Shown: piece after piece, positions 45,801-56,459 of the stretch | Numbering within the stretch: position 1 is the stretch's first letter | Layout: every line of letters starts with the position of its first letter | Made by a program: the position numbers and the translations under genes | The notes under the pieces: generated by a model | The model's database searches: none | Seen by the model: only the letters and a program-made list of their open reading frames with translations | What the model was told of the DNA's origin: nothing | Source of the DNA: Vitis vinifera | Taxonomy: Eukaryota > Streptophyta > Magnoliopsida > Vitales > Vitaceae | NCBI RefSeq assembly: GCF_030704535.1 | Contig: NC_081811.1 | Span: 2,868,501-2,932,500 of the forward strand | Direction of reading: 5' to 3' | DNA: 64,000 nucleotides

Positions 45801-48800
45801 AAATGTATGGTAGTTTTTGCTAGGTAGGAAAGAGGGGCACGGATAAAAAAAAAATTTAACTAAAATCGTCTTTTCAAAAGTCGATTTTAAAAAAAATTAA
45901 ATGGAAATCCAAAAAAAAAAAAAAATTTAAAAGGGAAATCATCTCTTTAAAAAAAATTAATATGAAATCCAAACTAATTTTAAAAAAAAAATCAAAGGGG
46001 AAAAAAAAAAATCAAAAGGGAAATCGTCTCTTCATTTCCCTTTGAATTTTTATTTTTTTTAATTAGTTTGGATTTCCATTTTTTTTTTGTAATATTAATT
46101 TTTTTTTAATTTGAGATTTTATTTTATTTTTTAAAAAAAATTATTTTTTGTAATATTAATTTTTTTTCCCTTTGAATTTTTTTTTTTAAATTAGTTTGGA
46201 TTGCCCTTTTGAATTTTATTTTTTTTAAATGGGAAAATTGTCTCTACTATTTCCCTTTGAATTTTTTTATTTTTTTTAATTTAGGGATTTCCAATTTTTT
46301 GTAATATTTAATTTTTTCTTTTAATTTGGGATTTTTTTAAAAAAATTTACTTTTTGTAATATTAATTTTTTATTTAATGGGAAATCGTCTTTTCAAGAGA
46401 CGATTTCCCTTTTGAATTTATTTTTTTTAATTTGGGATTTTATTTATTTTTTGTAATATATTTTTTTTATATTAATTTTTTTTTAATGGGAAATCGTCTC
46501 TTCAAGAGACGATTTCCCTTTTGATTTTGATTTTTTTTCCCTTTGAATTTTTTTTTTTTTTAAATTAGTTTGGATTTCATATTAATTTTTTTTTAAAATG
46601 GGAAATCGTCTCTTCAAGAGACAATTTCCCTTTGAATTTTTTATTTATTTCCATTTAATTTTTTTAAAATCGTCTTTTCAAAAGACAATTTTGCTTAAAA
46701 AAAAAAATTTATCCGTGCCCCTCTCTCCTACCTGACAAAAACTACCATACATTTGGAATAACTTTTTCTGCTACGATAATTTAAGAATAGTTTTTTTTAA
46801 TTACCGTACTCTTGTGAAAAGTCCGGCAAACTGAAGGCTTGACAAAATTTGGTGCAAAACAATGTAATATTCAGGATGACCTACCTCAATGTGTACATCA
46901 AGATACAGTGATGAACCAGCCCTCCTTCCCCTTAACCGATGGCATCCCTAAAAATAATTTGAGGAAATTCTTAAGCAAGCATGCCTGAGAGACAATTCAA
47001 CCAGACACTACCTAAAATTTTCAAGTTAATCAGCAGCCATGAGCAAATAGATGGCAAAGTATGATTTACAGAATACAAATCCTCAATAAACTCCTAATAG
47101 ATGAAGAACTAGTCATGCAAATCCAGTCCACTATATCCAGTGAATTAGAACAAAAATAAGAGGCATTTAAAAAAATTATAAAAAGGAAAAGAAAAAAATA
47201 AGAAAGCAACCATGAATATGCATTTGAGAAGAATAATCATGCCTAAAGTGATCAAGCTGCAAACAAGAAACTAGAAACAGAAAAGCTCCATCCTTGCAAT
47301 TAGGATAGTTGATGTCTTTCTCACACAAAGATGTATCCATAAATTAAATAATATGGAGAAAATGGATGACTAAAGAAAATTGTCAAGTAGAGGTTGTGTT
47401 TAACAACAGAACTACAAGGAACAATCGAAATGCCCATTAACAGGGGGAGATAGGAAGGCCAAATATCAAAAGCTGAACACAAAAAATGGGCTAAGCATTG
47501 GTGAAAGGGGAAAAAACTAAGACTTACTTTGACTCCATCAACTTGCAGAATTGTTTCTTTAATAGGATCCAATTGTTGCACAGGAACTGCAGCATCCACC
47601 AGTTCCATTACACTATCAAGTTAAACACATGCCAAATCCATGTTAACAAGTTCTCATCTTATATTAAGTCAGATACTAATAGCATTTTTAAACACAAATT
47701 TGGGATCAAAATTATTATGGAATTCTTGACCACCAAAAAGCTCACCATGGGCAATCAACACCTCATTATTTTGGGATCATGAGAATAACATCATATTTCC
47801 TTTGCAATGATTTGCTCTCCACTTACTCACATGTATCCTTGTTATACTGCCTTAGGTCATTAGATCAAATGAAACTTAGAATTTGTAAGGGAGTGAAGCA
47901 ACCTTGCTTTGATGCCCTTGGGAGATATGGGCTACAATGAATAACTTTCTTGATCCACCAATTAAGAAGTATTTACTTAAAGTCAAAGACTGACTGTATG
48001 AGCAAAGCAATGCAACAAGAAGAAAAAGAAAAGAAAGATTAAAATTCTAGACCTTGAATATGTTTTGACATGGAGACAGTCTACAAGGGCAATAAATGCA
48101 GTTCAACCCCTTCAACCACTGAACTAACTAAAACCACGTGAAGTGATCAATAAAAATTTACAAGAGCATCTGCTTAATTATACATGCCTAAAAGCTATCC
48201 ACTTGGAATAAAAAGCTAAGCCTATCCTACTGAGCATTGAGTCCTAAACTAAGTGGCACAACAATAAAAGAAAACCGATTTTTTTTTGATAAGTTAAAGA
48301 AGACCAAATTAAATACCTCTGGTACCCAGTTCCAAGTCCAGCTTTTAGGATCATGCCTGAGACAACTAGTCCAGCAAGGGGATCCAGAAACTTAACTCCA
48401 AGGATGGAACCTCCTGAAGTCAAGATGAATGAGCCATGGTTAGTGAATGTTTGCAACATTGAACCATATTTAATGGTACAAGAAAATCACTTTTAATAGC
48501 GAAAAAAATATTTTAAATATTAGCCCTGTACCTTCATGGCATTTACACAAATAACTGCAACAGAATTAAAGACAAATGGAAAACATAATAGAACATCAAA
48601 ACCTTGCCATCATACATATCATCACTGCAATTAAATAAAGATGGGTAAGGCAAGAACAGAAGTTTCAGTTTGACAATTAATGTTGAACAAATTATAGTCC
48701 AAGTATCTCACCTCAATCAATTACTAGGTATTAAAAAAAAAGATTTTAGCACACTTAAATTAACCCAATCTAACAACTATATATTCCTTTTTTGTTGGAT

Positions 48801-51800
48801 TCTATTAGGAAGCCTATTGTCGAAGCAAACCAAAAGATCAACAGAATGGACCCAGTTTGACCAAAATATTGGTTCAAAACAAGCAGTGAATTGGTTCAGA
48901 AAGTATATCAGACATTCTTTAATAACTGCACTTCATTTTTATTTTCCTTTCTGAATACAGCTACTCAGTTGAAATGTTGAAATAGAAACTACCCTCTTTT
49001 ACATCAATTATTAACAGACTTTAGCAATGAATTTTGTAATCCGATCATTGTGAATGAGTGACTGATACTACAGGTTTTAATGGTATTGCCCATCAGATGT
49101 AAATGATGAATCACCTTCAAGAATGTGCACTCATTTTCCTGCACAGGAAACCCCATAGTCTCCCTTGTTTCATTCTGTCAGCACCAACCAAATCATTATA
49201 ACCTCTTTCCCTGTTTGCTGCCCTTCACATCTACCATTTCTTTTAATTTTCAACTCTCATAGGTCAGTAAGTGGACATGTGGTCAATTTCATCCCACCCT
49301 GTACAATACTAATCACATACATCGTAGCCATAAATTTTCTTATTGCTAAATCCCCAAGTGCTTATTGTATTAAACTCAAAGCCAAGCAACTCATATTGAT
49401 ACTGGATGGCACACAATCATAGTTCGGTGAAATGTTGGAGAAGATAAAGAACTGTAAAGTGGGAAACCCATAAGCTATGCATTACAATGAAACCGATTTA
49501 TTTTCTGCCATGGACTATTATTCTCTAACAAGTAAAATCATGAACCATCATGTTTGATTCACAAGAAGCCAACATTCAAAGCACAATCACTAAATTTCCC
49601 CAACGCCATTATTTGCAGTAAACAACAAACTGAACATAAAAACATAACTGTTTAATATTACAGACTGTTTTGATATATAGTTGCATATCTCTGCCATATA
49701 TTTGGTTTGCCATATTTATATTATGGTTCCAAATCCTAACAACTTAAAACTTTTGGAAAAATTGATTGTCTAGCATGGAATCAAAGCCTCATTTAGCAGG
49801 CGGTCATGAGTTCAAACCTCACCACATGTTTATCCCCAATGCTTTGAGTCATGTGCAAAGTCCAAAGGAGACTTTAGGTGATTCATTTGCCTGCAAACCT
49901 GTTTGTCTCTCTAAGTGCAGGTATGAAGCTGAACGTAAGGAAGGGTATTAAGGAGCATAATATATATTATGAGTCCAAATCTTAATAGCTTAAGTTTTTG
50001 GAAAAATCGATTGTCCAACATGGTATTAAAGCTTTGTTTAGGGGGAGATCGTGAGTTCAAATTTCAACACGTGTTTATTTCCTTAATTTATTGAGTCCAT
50101 GGGTATGCTGGGAAGGGCATATTTATTTCTCCATGTAGGGATATGGAGCACATGAGAAAGAGGATGTTGGAGAGCCGAATATAGATTGAGCCTAAATCCC
50201 AATGATTTTAGCTTTTAGAAAAGTTGATTGTCCAAGAAAATTTTAGGATGTTTTATATTATTTCTTGCATATTTTTTAATGAAGATCTAAGGACTTCTAT
50301 TTGTTTTAATGTTTTGAAAACCCCTAACTTCATTATTCGTTTGTTTGTTTGTTCATTTTTTTAATTGATAGGTAAACTTTTGTCCAGATTAGGACTTGAA
50401 CCTAAAACCTCACATGCCCTTCCCAACACTTCATCACTTGTTTTTAATGCACAACTTGTGATACACATTTCGTTTTCTATAATTAATGATTCTCTTATTT
50501 CCAGCCTACTTCAATTTGATTTTATCATAAGCACGATATTGTGTTTTCCCATGATTCCTTCCTATGGTTCCTTCTGTTTTTCTTTTTCTTTTCTTTTCTT
50601 TCCCTTTTTTTATGTTTGTGTTATTTTTTTTATTTTTCTTTTGAGATTTCCATTAGTAATTAGTACTATATATTTTATGTCTGCAATAAAGCATTATACC
50701 CAATATTATTACAATTTTACAAGTACTTCTAAGATAAATACATAAATAAACTATTATTCCAACATTATTTTAAGTACTGATGAGTTGTAAACAAAACAAC
50801 CTGATTAACTAGAGATTGGAAGACCATTAATGGAACTATATTTAACCTTATCAGAACTGAATGTTCATTGCAAGAACCAAAGGTTCTTACCAACCCCAAT
50901 GAGAGCAACTACAGATGAGATAGCATCTACACGATGATGCCATGCATTTGCCATCATCAGTCCACTACCTTGCCTTTCGCCAGCTCTTTTTGTTATCCAG
51001 TAAAGCCTGTGGGCAAGGAGAAAAATGATGATGAATCCAAAAGAATAGCTATATCATATGAAAAGAGACAACAGAAGTCCAAATAAAGCATGATTATCCC
51101 AGGCAAATCATAAAACCTAATCACATGAGTAAAAGCACAGAGTTACAGAAAGTAGTGCCTATATCTACTGACCATGATCAATTCATCAAGAAAAAACCTC
51201 ATCCAGTTGAATTCTCAATTGACTGAACTAAAGTAGAAGTGTGTAGGGGGAGCATGAATTAGTAATTACAATGCAAAGGACAATAGTGTGCAATAAACAA
51301 ATTACAATTGTCGAACGGAGATAATACATAAAATAGAAAATCCAAGCAAAGATAAATTGATCTTAAGAATAATAGAATAAGAAAAAAAATATTTAGCTAA
51401 AAGCTAAAAATGACAGGTATACCCTTCTTTAATAGCTATAGATACGACAGTCATACTCAAAGCTAGTACAGGATGATCCACGTCGATTCCATGGTGATGT
51501 CCACTATGGTGATGGCTATGCACATGCTCATGTGCCAATGAATGATTAATTACTTCAGGAGCTGCTGAGAGCACGCCCTGCAGATGACAAACAATGAACT
51601 CTGAGGAAGGAGAGTGAACGTAGCAGACTCTACTACTTTCTGAGACTTAGTAATTTGTGTTGCTTAACAATTATTCATAATTTCTTCAACTCCTAGATAC
51701 TGAACCAGATAGATGCCCCTTGGAATGGGAACAGAAGAAAGAAAAATAGTTCATACCAGTAAAACATCTACAGCATGCCATGCAATACCTCCAGCTGTTG

Positions 51801-54800
51801 CCAAAAGCATACAAGAAATACCAAGGGCTCCTAGAGTCTCAAACTTACCATGTCCTGAAAGATAACAAGAGATAAAAGCAATTAAAGATGTAGAAGCATC
51901 AAGCATGACAAGCACCATGATCTCTATCATGGGGGAAGATAGCATTAAATGATCAATACAATATTAACAACCATAACAATTTTATGCCTAATAAAAGAGG
52001 GATTTCTGGGAGACAATGAGGAACATATAGCAAAAGGTTCTCTATAGTCACTTATCTTAAGGGAATAAACTGTGATGGAAGTCATGCTCTTTAGATGATG
52101 ATAGCATCAAACCGGCATATAGCACTAGATGGTGAAGCAGTTCGCCTTGTTTCATCTATTTGCCGTTAATAAAATATTTATTTTAGTTTTGGGGCCAGTT
52201 TGACTTCTCAGGTGGAGATAGCTCCAAGTTAGTGGGTTTTTGGTAAATTAACTTAATTACTTAATATGACTTAATGACTTAATTTAAGTCATTAGGTAGA
52301 TTAAGAATGTTTGATAAAATAAATTAATATTACAACTAAGAGTTAAAAATAACTTTAAATATTAAGTTAAAATAGTTAACTTAGTGGGCGTTTGGTAAAC
52401 CAACTTAATAACTTAAAGTGACTTAATAACTTAATTTAAGTTATTAAGTAAATTATGTATGTGAGTGTTTGGTAAACCAACTTAATAACTTAAAGTGACT
52501 TAATAATTTAATTTAAGTCATTAAGTAAATTAAGTATGTTTGGTAAAATAACTCAATGGTATGACTTAAAGTTAAAAGCAACTTTAAGTAATAAGTAAAA
52601 ACAATTCACTTATTCTTAAATCTAAATTTTCAGTTCACCTTTTTACTCTCATTTGCCCTAGTTACCTGCATGATTTCCTTTGCTACTCCACAACCTCCAC
52701 TATTACTCAACTTTTTTTACTTTAGTTATAATTTATGAGGATAAATATGTCAATTTGATGATTTAGAATTAGTTTTTAGTTAATTTTATCAAACAACTTT
52801 AATACTTAAAGTAATAATTAAGTAATAAGTTTTTAAATCAACAATTTAAAAATAATTTAACTTAAAGTCAACTTAAGTCATTAAGTAACAAGTATTAAGT
52901 TTTACCAAACACCCCTTATATTTGGTAAAATAACTTAATAGTATGACTTAAAGTCAAAAACAATTTTAAGTAATAAGTAAAAACAATTAACTTATTCTTA
53001 AGTCCACATCTTTATTTTACCTTTTTACTCTCATTTGTCCTAGATACCTCCACGATCTCTTTTGCTACTCCACAACCTTCATTGCTACTTAACCTCTTTT
53101 GTCCTAATTATAATCTATGAGGATAAATATATCAATTTGATGATTTAAAATAAATTTTAAATTAATTTTATCAAACAACCTGAATACTTAAAGTAAGAAT
53201 TTAGTAATAAGTTTTAAGTCAACAACTTAAGTATAATTTAACCTAAAGTCAACTCAAATCATTAAGTAATAAGCATTAAGTTTTACCAAACACCCCCATA
53301 TTCTTAATCTCAAGATTCTTTTACTTCATTTACCCACACCCCCATATTCTTAATCTCAAGATTCTTTTACTTCATTTACCCATGTTTGATGATTTTTTTT
53401 TTTTTTAATAAGTAAACAGTAACCATGTATTAAAAAGGGAAGCACCAAAAAGCACCCAAAGTACACAGAGAGAGTATACAAAGGGTGCCAAACCATGCCA
53501 ACCATGTTTGATGAAAATATATTTTACAACCATGACTCTACATTTACAACTAATATTTTATAGTAAATATTTTTATAGTTATCTCATGTTTCTACAATAC
53601 TTTAAATATGACGGTTTAACAAATAAATCTATTACTTAATATTATTGAAGATATAAATATTAGTTGAGATCAACGAAGGTCAATATCTCAATTTGATGAT
53701 TTATAATAAAATTTAAGTTAACTTTACCAAACAATCTTAATACTTGAAGTAAAAAATAAGTAATAAGTTTTAAGTCAACAACTTACAAACAATTTAACTT
53801 AAAGTCAAATTAATTCATTAATTAATAAGTAGTAAGTTTTACCCTTTGGTGGTGTTTGTTTTTTGGTTGAATAGAAAAAGCCAAATATTTTGGTTTTTTC
53901 TATTCAGATAAAAGTAACCTATTGATATCATGTAACATAACTAAAGTGAATTTGTTATCAATAGGTTCAGTTTAGTTATATTGGATGATGTCAACAAATT
54001 ACTTTTAGCTGAATAGAAAAAGCCAAAATATTTGGCTTTTTTTATTCAGCCAAAAAACAAATACCACCTTAGAATATAACTTAATGCATGAGCGAATGAA
54101 TCCACCTTGGGTTGTAAAAAAAATTTACTTCCAAGAAGACAATGGCATCTGAGCCTAACCATCCAAAACTATAACTTCAGATAAAACAGAACCTTTTCTC
54201 CATCACTGCCCTTTACATCGATATTTACCCCTTCATATAGAGTTATTCTCAAATTGATGACTAACCCAGTATACACTTGCAAGCTGCAAAGACCCAAAAG
54301 CACACTAAAAACCCTAAAAAAACCTTCTAAAACAGACTTCTAGGAATTGTATTTGGTTCTGCTTCATGAGTGAAAGCAACTTCCTTACAGGAATTAATCA
54401 GTTTACTTCATTCTTTTCACATAGCAAGAAACATCCAAAGTAGCCTACGGAATCATCATATATGTGGCTTCTTCAAAACTATGATAGAAAGATAAAAACC
54501 AGGAACAACTTTTACAGGGTCAAAGGGCATAAGCAAACCCTTGATAAGAATAAACTACTCTTCACACTCTTCTACCTTATTAAAAATATCAATAACAATA
54601 AAAATGGCAGTAAAGTAAGGCTAAATATGCATAATCAAATCAATGGAGTAGCTCGTAGGTACAAATAAAGAGTGACCATATGGGTGTTCTTTGTCCTTAG
54701 GAGCCTTTGCAACTTTATACGACCATAATGCGACACCGCTAAGAACCTGAAACATACAGGAAGTAATGCTGGTGAGCAAAATCAACTTAGTAATTACCAC

Positions 54801-55453
54801 CACAAAAAAAGACCTAAAATTAGAACAAAGAAAAACCTGATCCCAAAATTCTTCCAGCACACAATTCAAGGGAACAAAAGATGCATTAGGTCTACCCAAT
54901 CATCAAGATGATATTACATTAATACACTCCATCATCAAAATGATTTTGATGAACAATTAAGGAACAATCAATCAAGCAATCAAATCCATACAACCCATTT
55001 CAAATCGCTGAATTAAGGCATCGTTTAACTGAATTGAATTCCTAGCAAATTATAAAGAAGAAAGGCAAATTGCATTACCACATCGGAGGCAGAATGCGCT
55101 GCATCGGCGATAATGGCGGTGCTGCCAGATAAATAGCCGGTTAAAGTTTTCCCGGTTACCAACCCGATGTCGGCAAAGAGACCCAGCCGAAAAATGCTCT
55201 CTCCAACCTCGCTGCTGTGGTGGTGCTGGTGGTCATGGTGGTTGTGGGAGTGGCCAAAATGCCACCTTCTGGGGACTCTAAAAATGGGGTTGTGGGGAAA
55301 GATTGAAGAAGGGTCATATGATTGAGGAATGAAGGATCGAGTAGTGGGGTTTGGAAAATTAGGGGTTTGGAGAAGGGTTCCGTGGGTGTGACTTGAAATT
55401 CTTGAGACGAGGGTTTTGTGAATGGAATTGAGATTTTGGAACCTGAAACCCAT
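42890..55453 (-). CDS. MTPC1: Cation diffusion facilitator, metal tolerance protein C1 (MTP6) type
   Basis: Twelve exons on the - strand join with consistent phases and GT-AG borders into 520 residues: 55453-55079, 54746-54677, 51854-51757, 51577-51423, 51006-50891, 48413-48317, 47612-47528, 46947-46885, 45638-45533, 44340-44198, 43245-43154, 43052-42890. CDF proteins export divalent metals from the cytosol by proton antiport. Family marks are AAHSASDV in the second membrane helix and HHRVDAISS in the fifth, each with the HxxxD metal site, plus HPYGHGKFETLG. There are His-rich stretches before helix 1 (HFGHSHNHHDHQHHH) and in the loop encoded by exon 4. The first 70 residues are Ser-, Thr- and Arg-rich and nearly free of acids, suiting a mitochondrial presequence as proposed for MTP6 proteins. 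I chose MGFRF as start; an in-frame ATG at 55567 would add 38 residues. The MTPC1 name is by recall of the family. Confidence 0.9.
43246..44197 (-). other. Intron 10 of the CDF gene
   Basis: 952-bp intron between exons 10 and 11, with donor GTATC after 44198 and acceptor TTTCAG before 43245. No element is recognised. Confidence 0.6.
44341..45532 (-). other. Intron 9 of the CDF gene
   Basis: 1192 bp between exons 9 and 10. It contains an A-rich stretch at 44505-44560 and an (ATAAA)n stretch near 45153-45182. No mobile element is delimited. Confidence 0.6.
45721..46834. mobile_element. Second Mutator-like foldback element, in CDF intron 8
   Basis: The element is 45731-46824 (1094 bp), flanked by exact 10-bp direct repeats GGCAAACTGA (45721-45730 and 46825-46834). 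The ends are inverted: GGACTTTTCACAAGAGTACG at the left and its reverse complement at the right, with similarity for over 100 bp ('gaggggcacggataaa'). The interior is T- and A-rich and holds several short palindromes. There is no transposase. A 10-bp duplication with long inverted ends points to a Mutator-like origin. Removing the element and one duplication leaves an intron of about 142 bp. The gene still reads through with normal splice sites, so the insertion appears tolerated. Confidence 0.9.
46379..46630. repeat. Three 31-bp palindromes inside the intronic element
   Basis: At 46379-46409, 46488-46518 and 46600-46630 the sequence is GGGAAATCGTCT(T/C)TTC followed by its near-perfect reverse complement (AAGAGACGATTTCCC). 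Spacing is 109 and 112 bp. Weaker copies lie at 45863-45890 and 46016-46045. Each could fold as a hairpin. Confidence 0.9.
47613..48316 (-). other. Intron 6 of the CDF gene
   Basis: 704 bp between exons 6 and 7. The acceptor is TTGATAG directly before exon 7. Nothing else is recognised. Confidence 0.6.
48414..50890 (-). other. Intron 5 of the CDF gene
   Basis: 2477 bp, the second-largest intron. It holds the repeated segment at 49735-50230 and a T-rich tract with (GTTT)n near 50340. A 126-codon open frame at 50365 has low-complexity content and no family resemblance; I do not call it a gene. Confidence 0.6.
49735..50230 (+). repeat. Two and a half copies of a dispersed-repeat segment
   Basis: The segments from about 49740 and 49975 share 'ttttggaaaaa-tgattgtc', 'catgg-at-aaagc' and 'g-cgtgagttcaaa'. 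A third partial copy starts near 50190. The pattern recalls tails of plant retroelements, but no ends or target duplications could be fixed. Confidence 0.5.
52384..53297. mobile_element. Tandem hAT-like MITE copies
   Basis: The left end GGGCGTTTGGTAAACCAACT and the right end ...TTTTACCAAACACCCC are inverted versions of one another. An 80-bp left-end piece is repeated at 52384 and 52461. A longer segment of about 376 bp is repeated at 52541-52915 and 52919-53297, with shared inner words such as 'ctccacaacctccactattac'. A third partial tail lies at 53680-53845. No transposase is present. Confidence 0.7.
53290..53381 (+). repeat. Exact 46-bp tandem duplication
   Basis: 53290-53335 and 53336-53381 are identical as read, beginning ACACCCCCATATTC and ending CATTTACCC. 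The duplication starts inside the right end of the MITE, so it arose after that insertion. Confidence 0.92.
53380..53514 (-). mobile_element. Very short 5'-truncated LINE insertion with 13-bp target duplication
   Basis: The insert 53393-53501 (109 bp) starts with a T run on the + strand, i.e. a poly(A) tail on the - strand. It is flanked by CCATGTTTGATGA at 53380-53392 and 53502-53514. The inner 'cccaaagtacacagagagagtata' resembles the 3' tail of the LINE at 10997-11490. The left duplication overlaps the last bases of the 46-bp repeat. Confidence 0.8.
53848..54068. mobile_element. MITE of 221 bp with ~65-bp inverted ends
   Basis: The left arm GGTGGTGTTTGTTTTTTGG, followed by 'ttgaatagaaaaagccaaat', is repeated inverted at the right end ('ttattcagccaaaaaacaa', 'ataccacc'). 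Each arm itself contains the small palindrome AGCCAAATATTTTGGCT. The arms differ at a few bases only. No clear target duplication was found. Confidence 0.8.
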
Positions 55454-56459
55454 TGCTGCACAAAATCTCAATTGGAAGAGAAAGTAGTTTGCAGATACAG
55501 GAGGGCAGAGATCTGGTGCTTCTGTCTTACGATAAACCAGTGCAACAGCCAATGTCTGTACATGCATTGGGTTTTTTATTTTCTGTTCATTTTAACATTT
55601 TTGGGCTAAAAATACCAAATTAGAGGTATCGTATTGTAAATAAATTTAATTTCTTTCATTTTAAATTTTGTTTACCAAATTCTTTCTTCTCCTTTTTTTT
55701 TTCATGATTTGATTCTAATCAGAACATGGTATTATATATAAAAGCGGTTTTTTCTTAATTGAAAAAAATTTCATGGACACAAATTCGATATTTTGTGATC
55801 CACAGCTGTCACTCTTTTTACTTCACTAAGGATTCGAGATCAATTGAGAATAAAGTAAAAGGTCTCAGAAATGGAATAAAACATTGATATATTCCCAAAA
55901 ATAATTGAATGTCCACTTCATAATTGAGTGGGTATCTGCTCTTGGGCCAGCTCCCAAGCAACTCAGAACCAGAAGATGTGTCAATGGACCCAAGATCCCA
56001 TTAGGGCCTTAAGTCCAACAGACAAGTCCAGGGTATATGTCCAACCCCCATTAAGTCTTTGAATTCATTTGGTATACTCAGAGGTCAAGCAACCAAGAAT
56101 GTGAGGTCCAATTCATATTCTTTACTTCTATATTTATCAGTGTTCCATTTAAAGCCATCTGGGACCAACTTTCCAATGAAGCCCAAAGCCCAAATTTTCC
56201 CATCAAGAGAAAGATATAAGAAAATTTTTGCAAGTTTTAAATGCTTTTACCAAATGAAATCTCCAAAGAAGGTATTGAATATCCTCACAGTTGCAATTGT
56301 AGTTTAAGGAAAAAAAAGGGCATAATCAGCTACTCTTAAATGCTCTCCCATTCAAAGGCTTGAGGCAAAGTTTCATCAACTTTCCAACTCCATTTCTCTG
56401 TATTCTGGATACAGCCCTAACCTTTGAGACCCAGTTCCCAAAACACATCTACATAGGCC
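55454..56459. promoter_or_regulatory. Intergenic region: CDF gene promoter and LD 3' end
   Basis: About 1 kb between the CDF start and the LD stop, both genes on the - strand. The first 120 bases upstream of the CDF ATG stay open in frame up to another ATG at 55567, so they are probably 5' UTR. T- and A-rich stretches at 55620-55770 fit an upstream promoter. The LD 3' UTR should occupy the part just below 56460. No mobile element is recognised. Confidence 0.4.

Larger units (their letters stand above)
51855..54676 (-). other. Intron 2 of the CDF gene, a transposon landing zone
   Basis: 2822 bp between exons 2 and 3. About half is mobile-element derived: tandem hAT-like MITEs (52384-53297), a LINE tail (53393-53501), a MITE (53848-54068) and a partial MITE tail at 53680-53845. 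The rest is unremarkable. Confidence 0.65.

Noticed and set aside
50365-50745. 126-codon open frame in CDF intron 5
   Set aside because: The translation is hydrophobic low-complexity from T-rich DNA, and it lies inside a spliced intron on the opposite strand.
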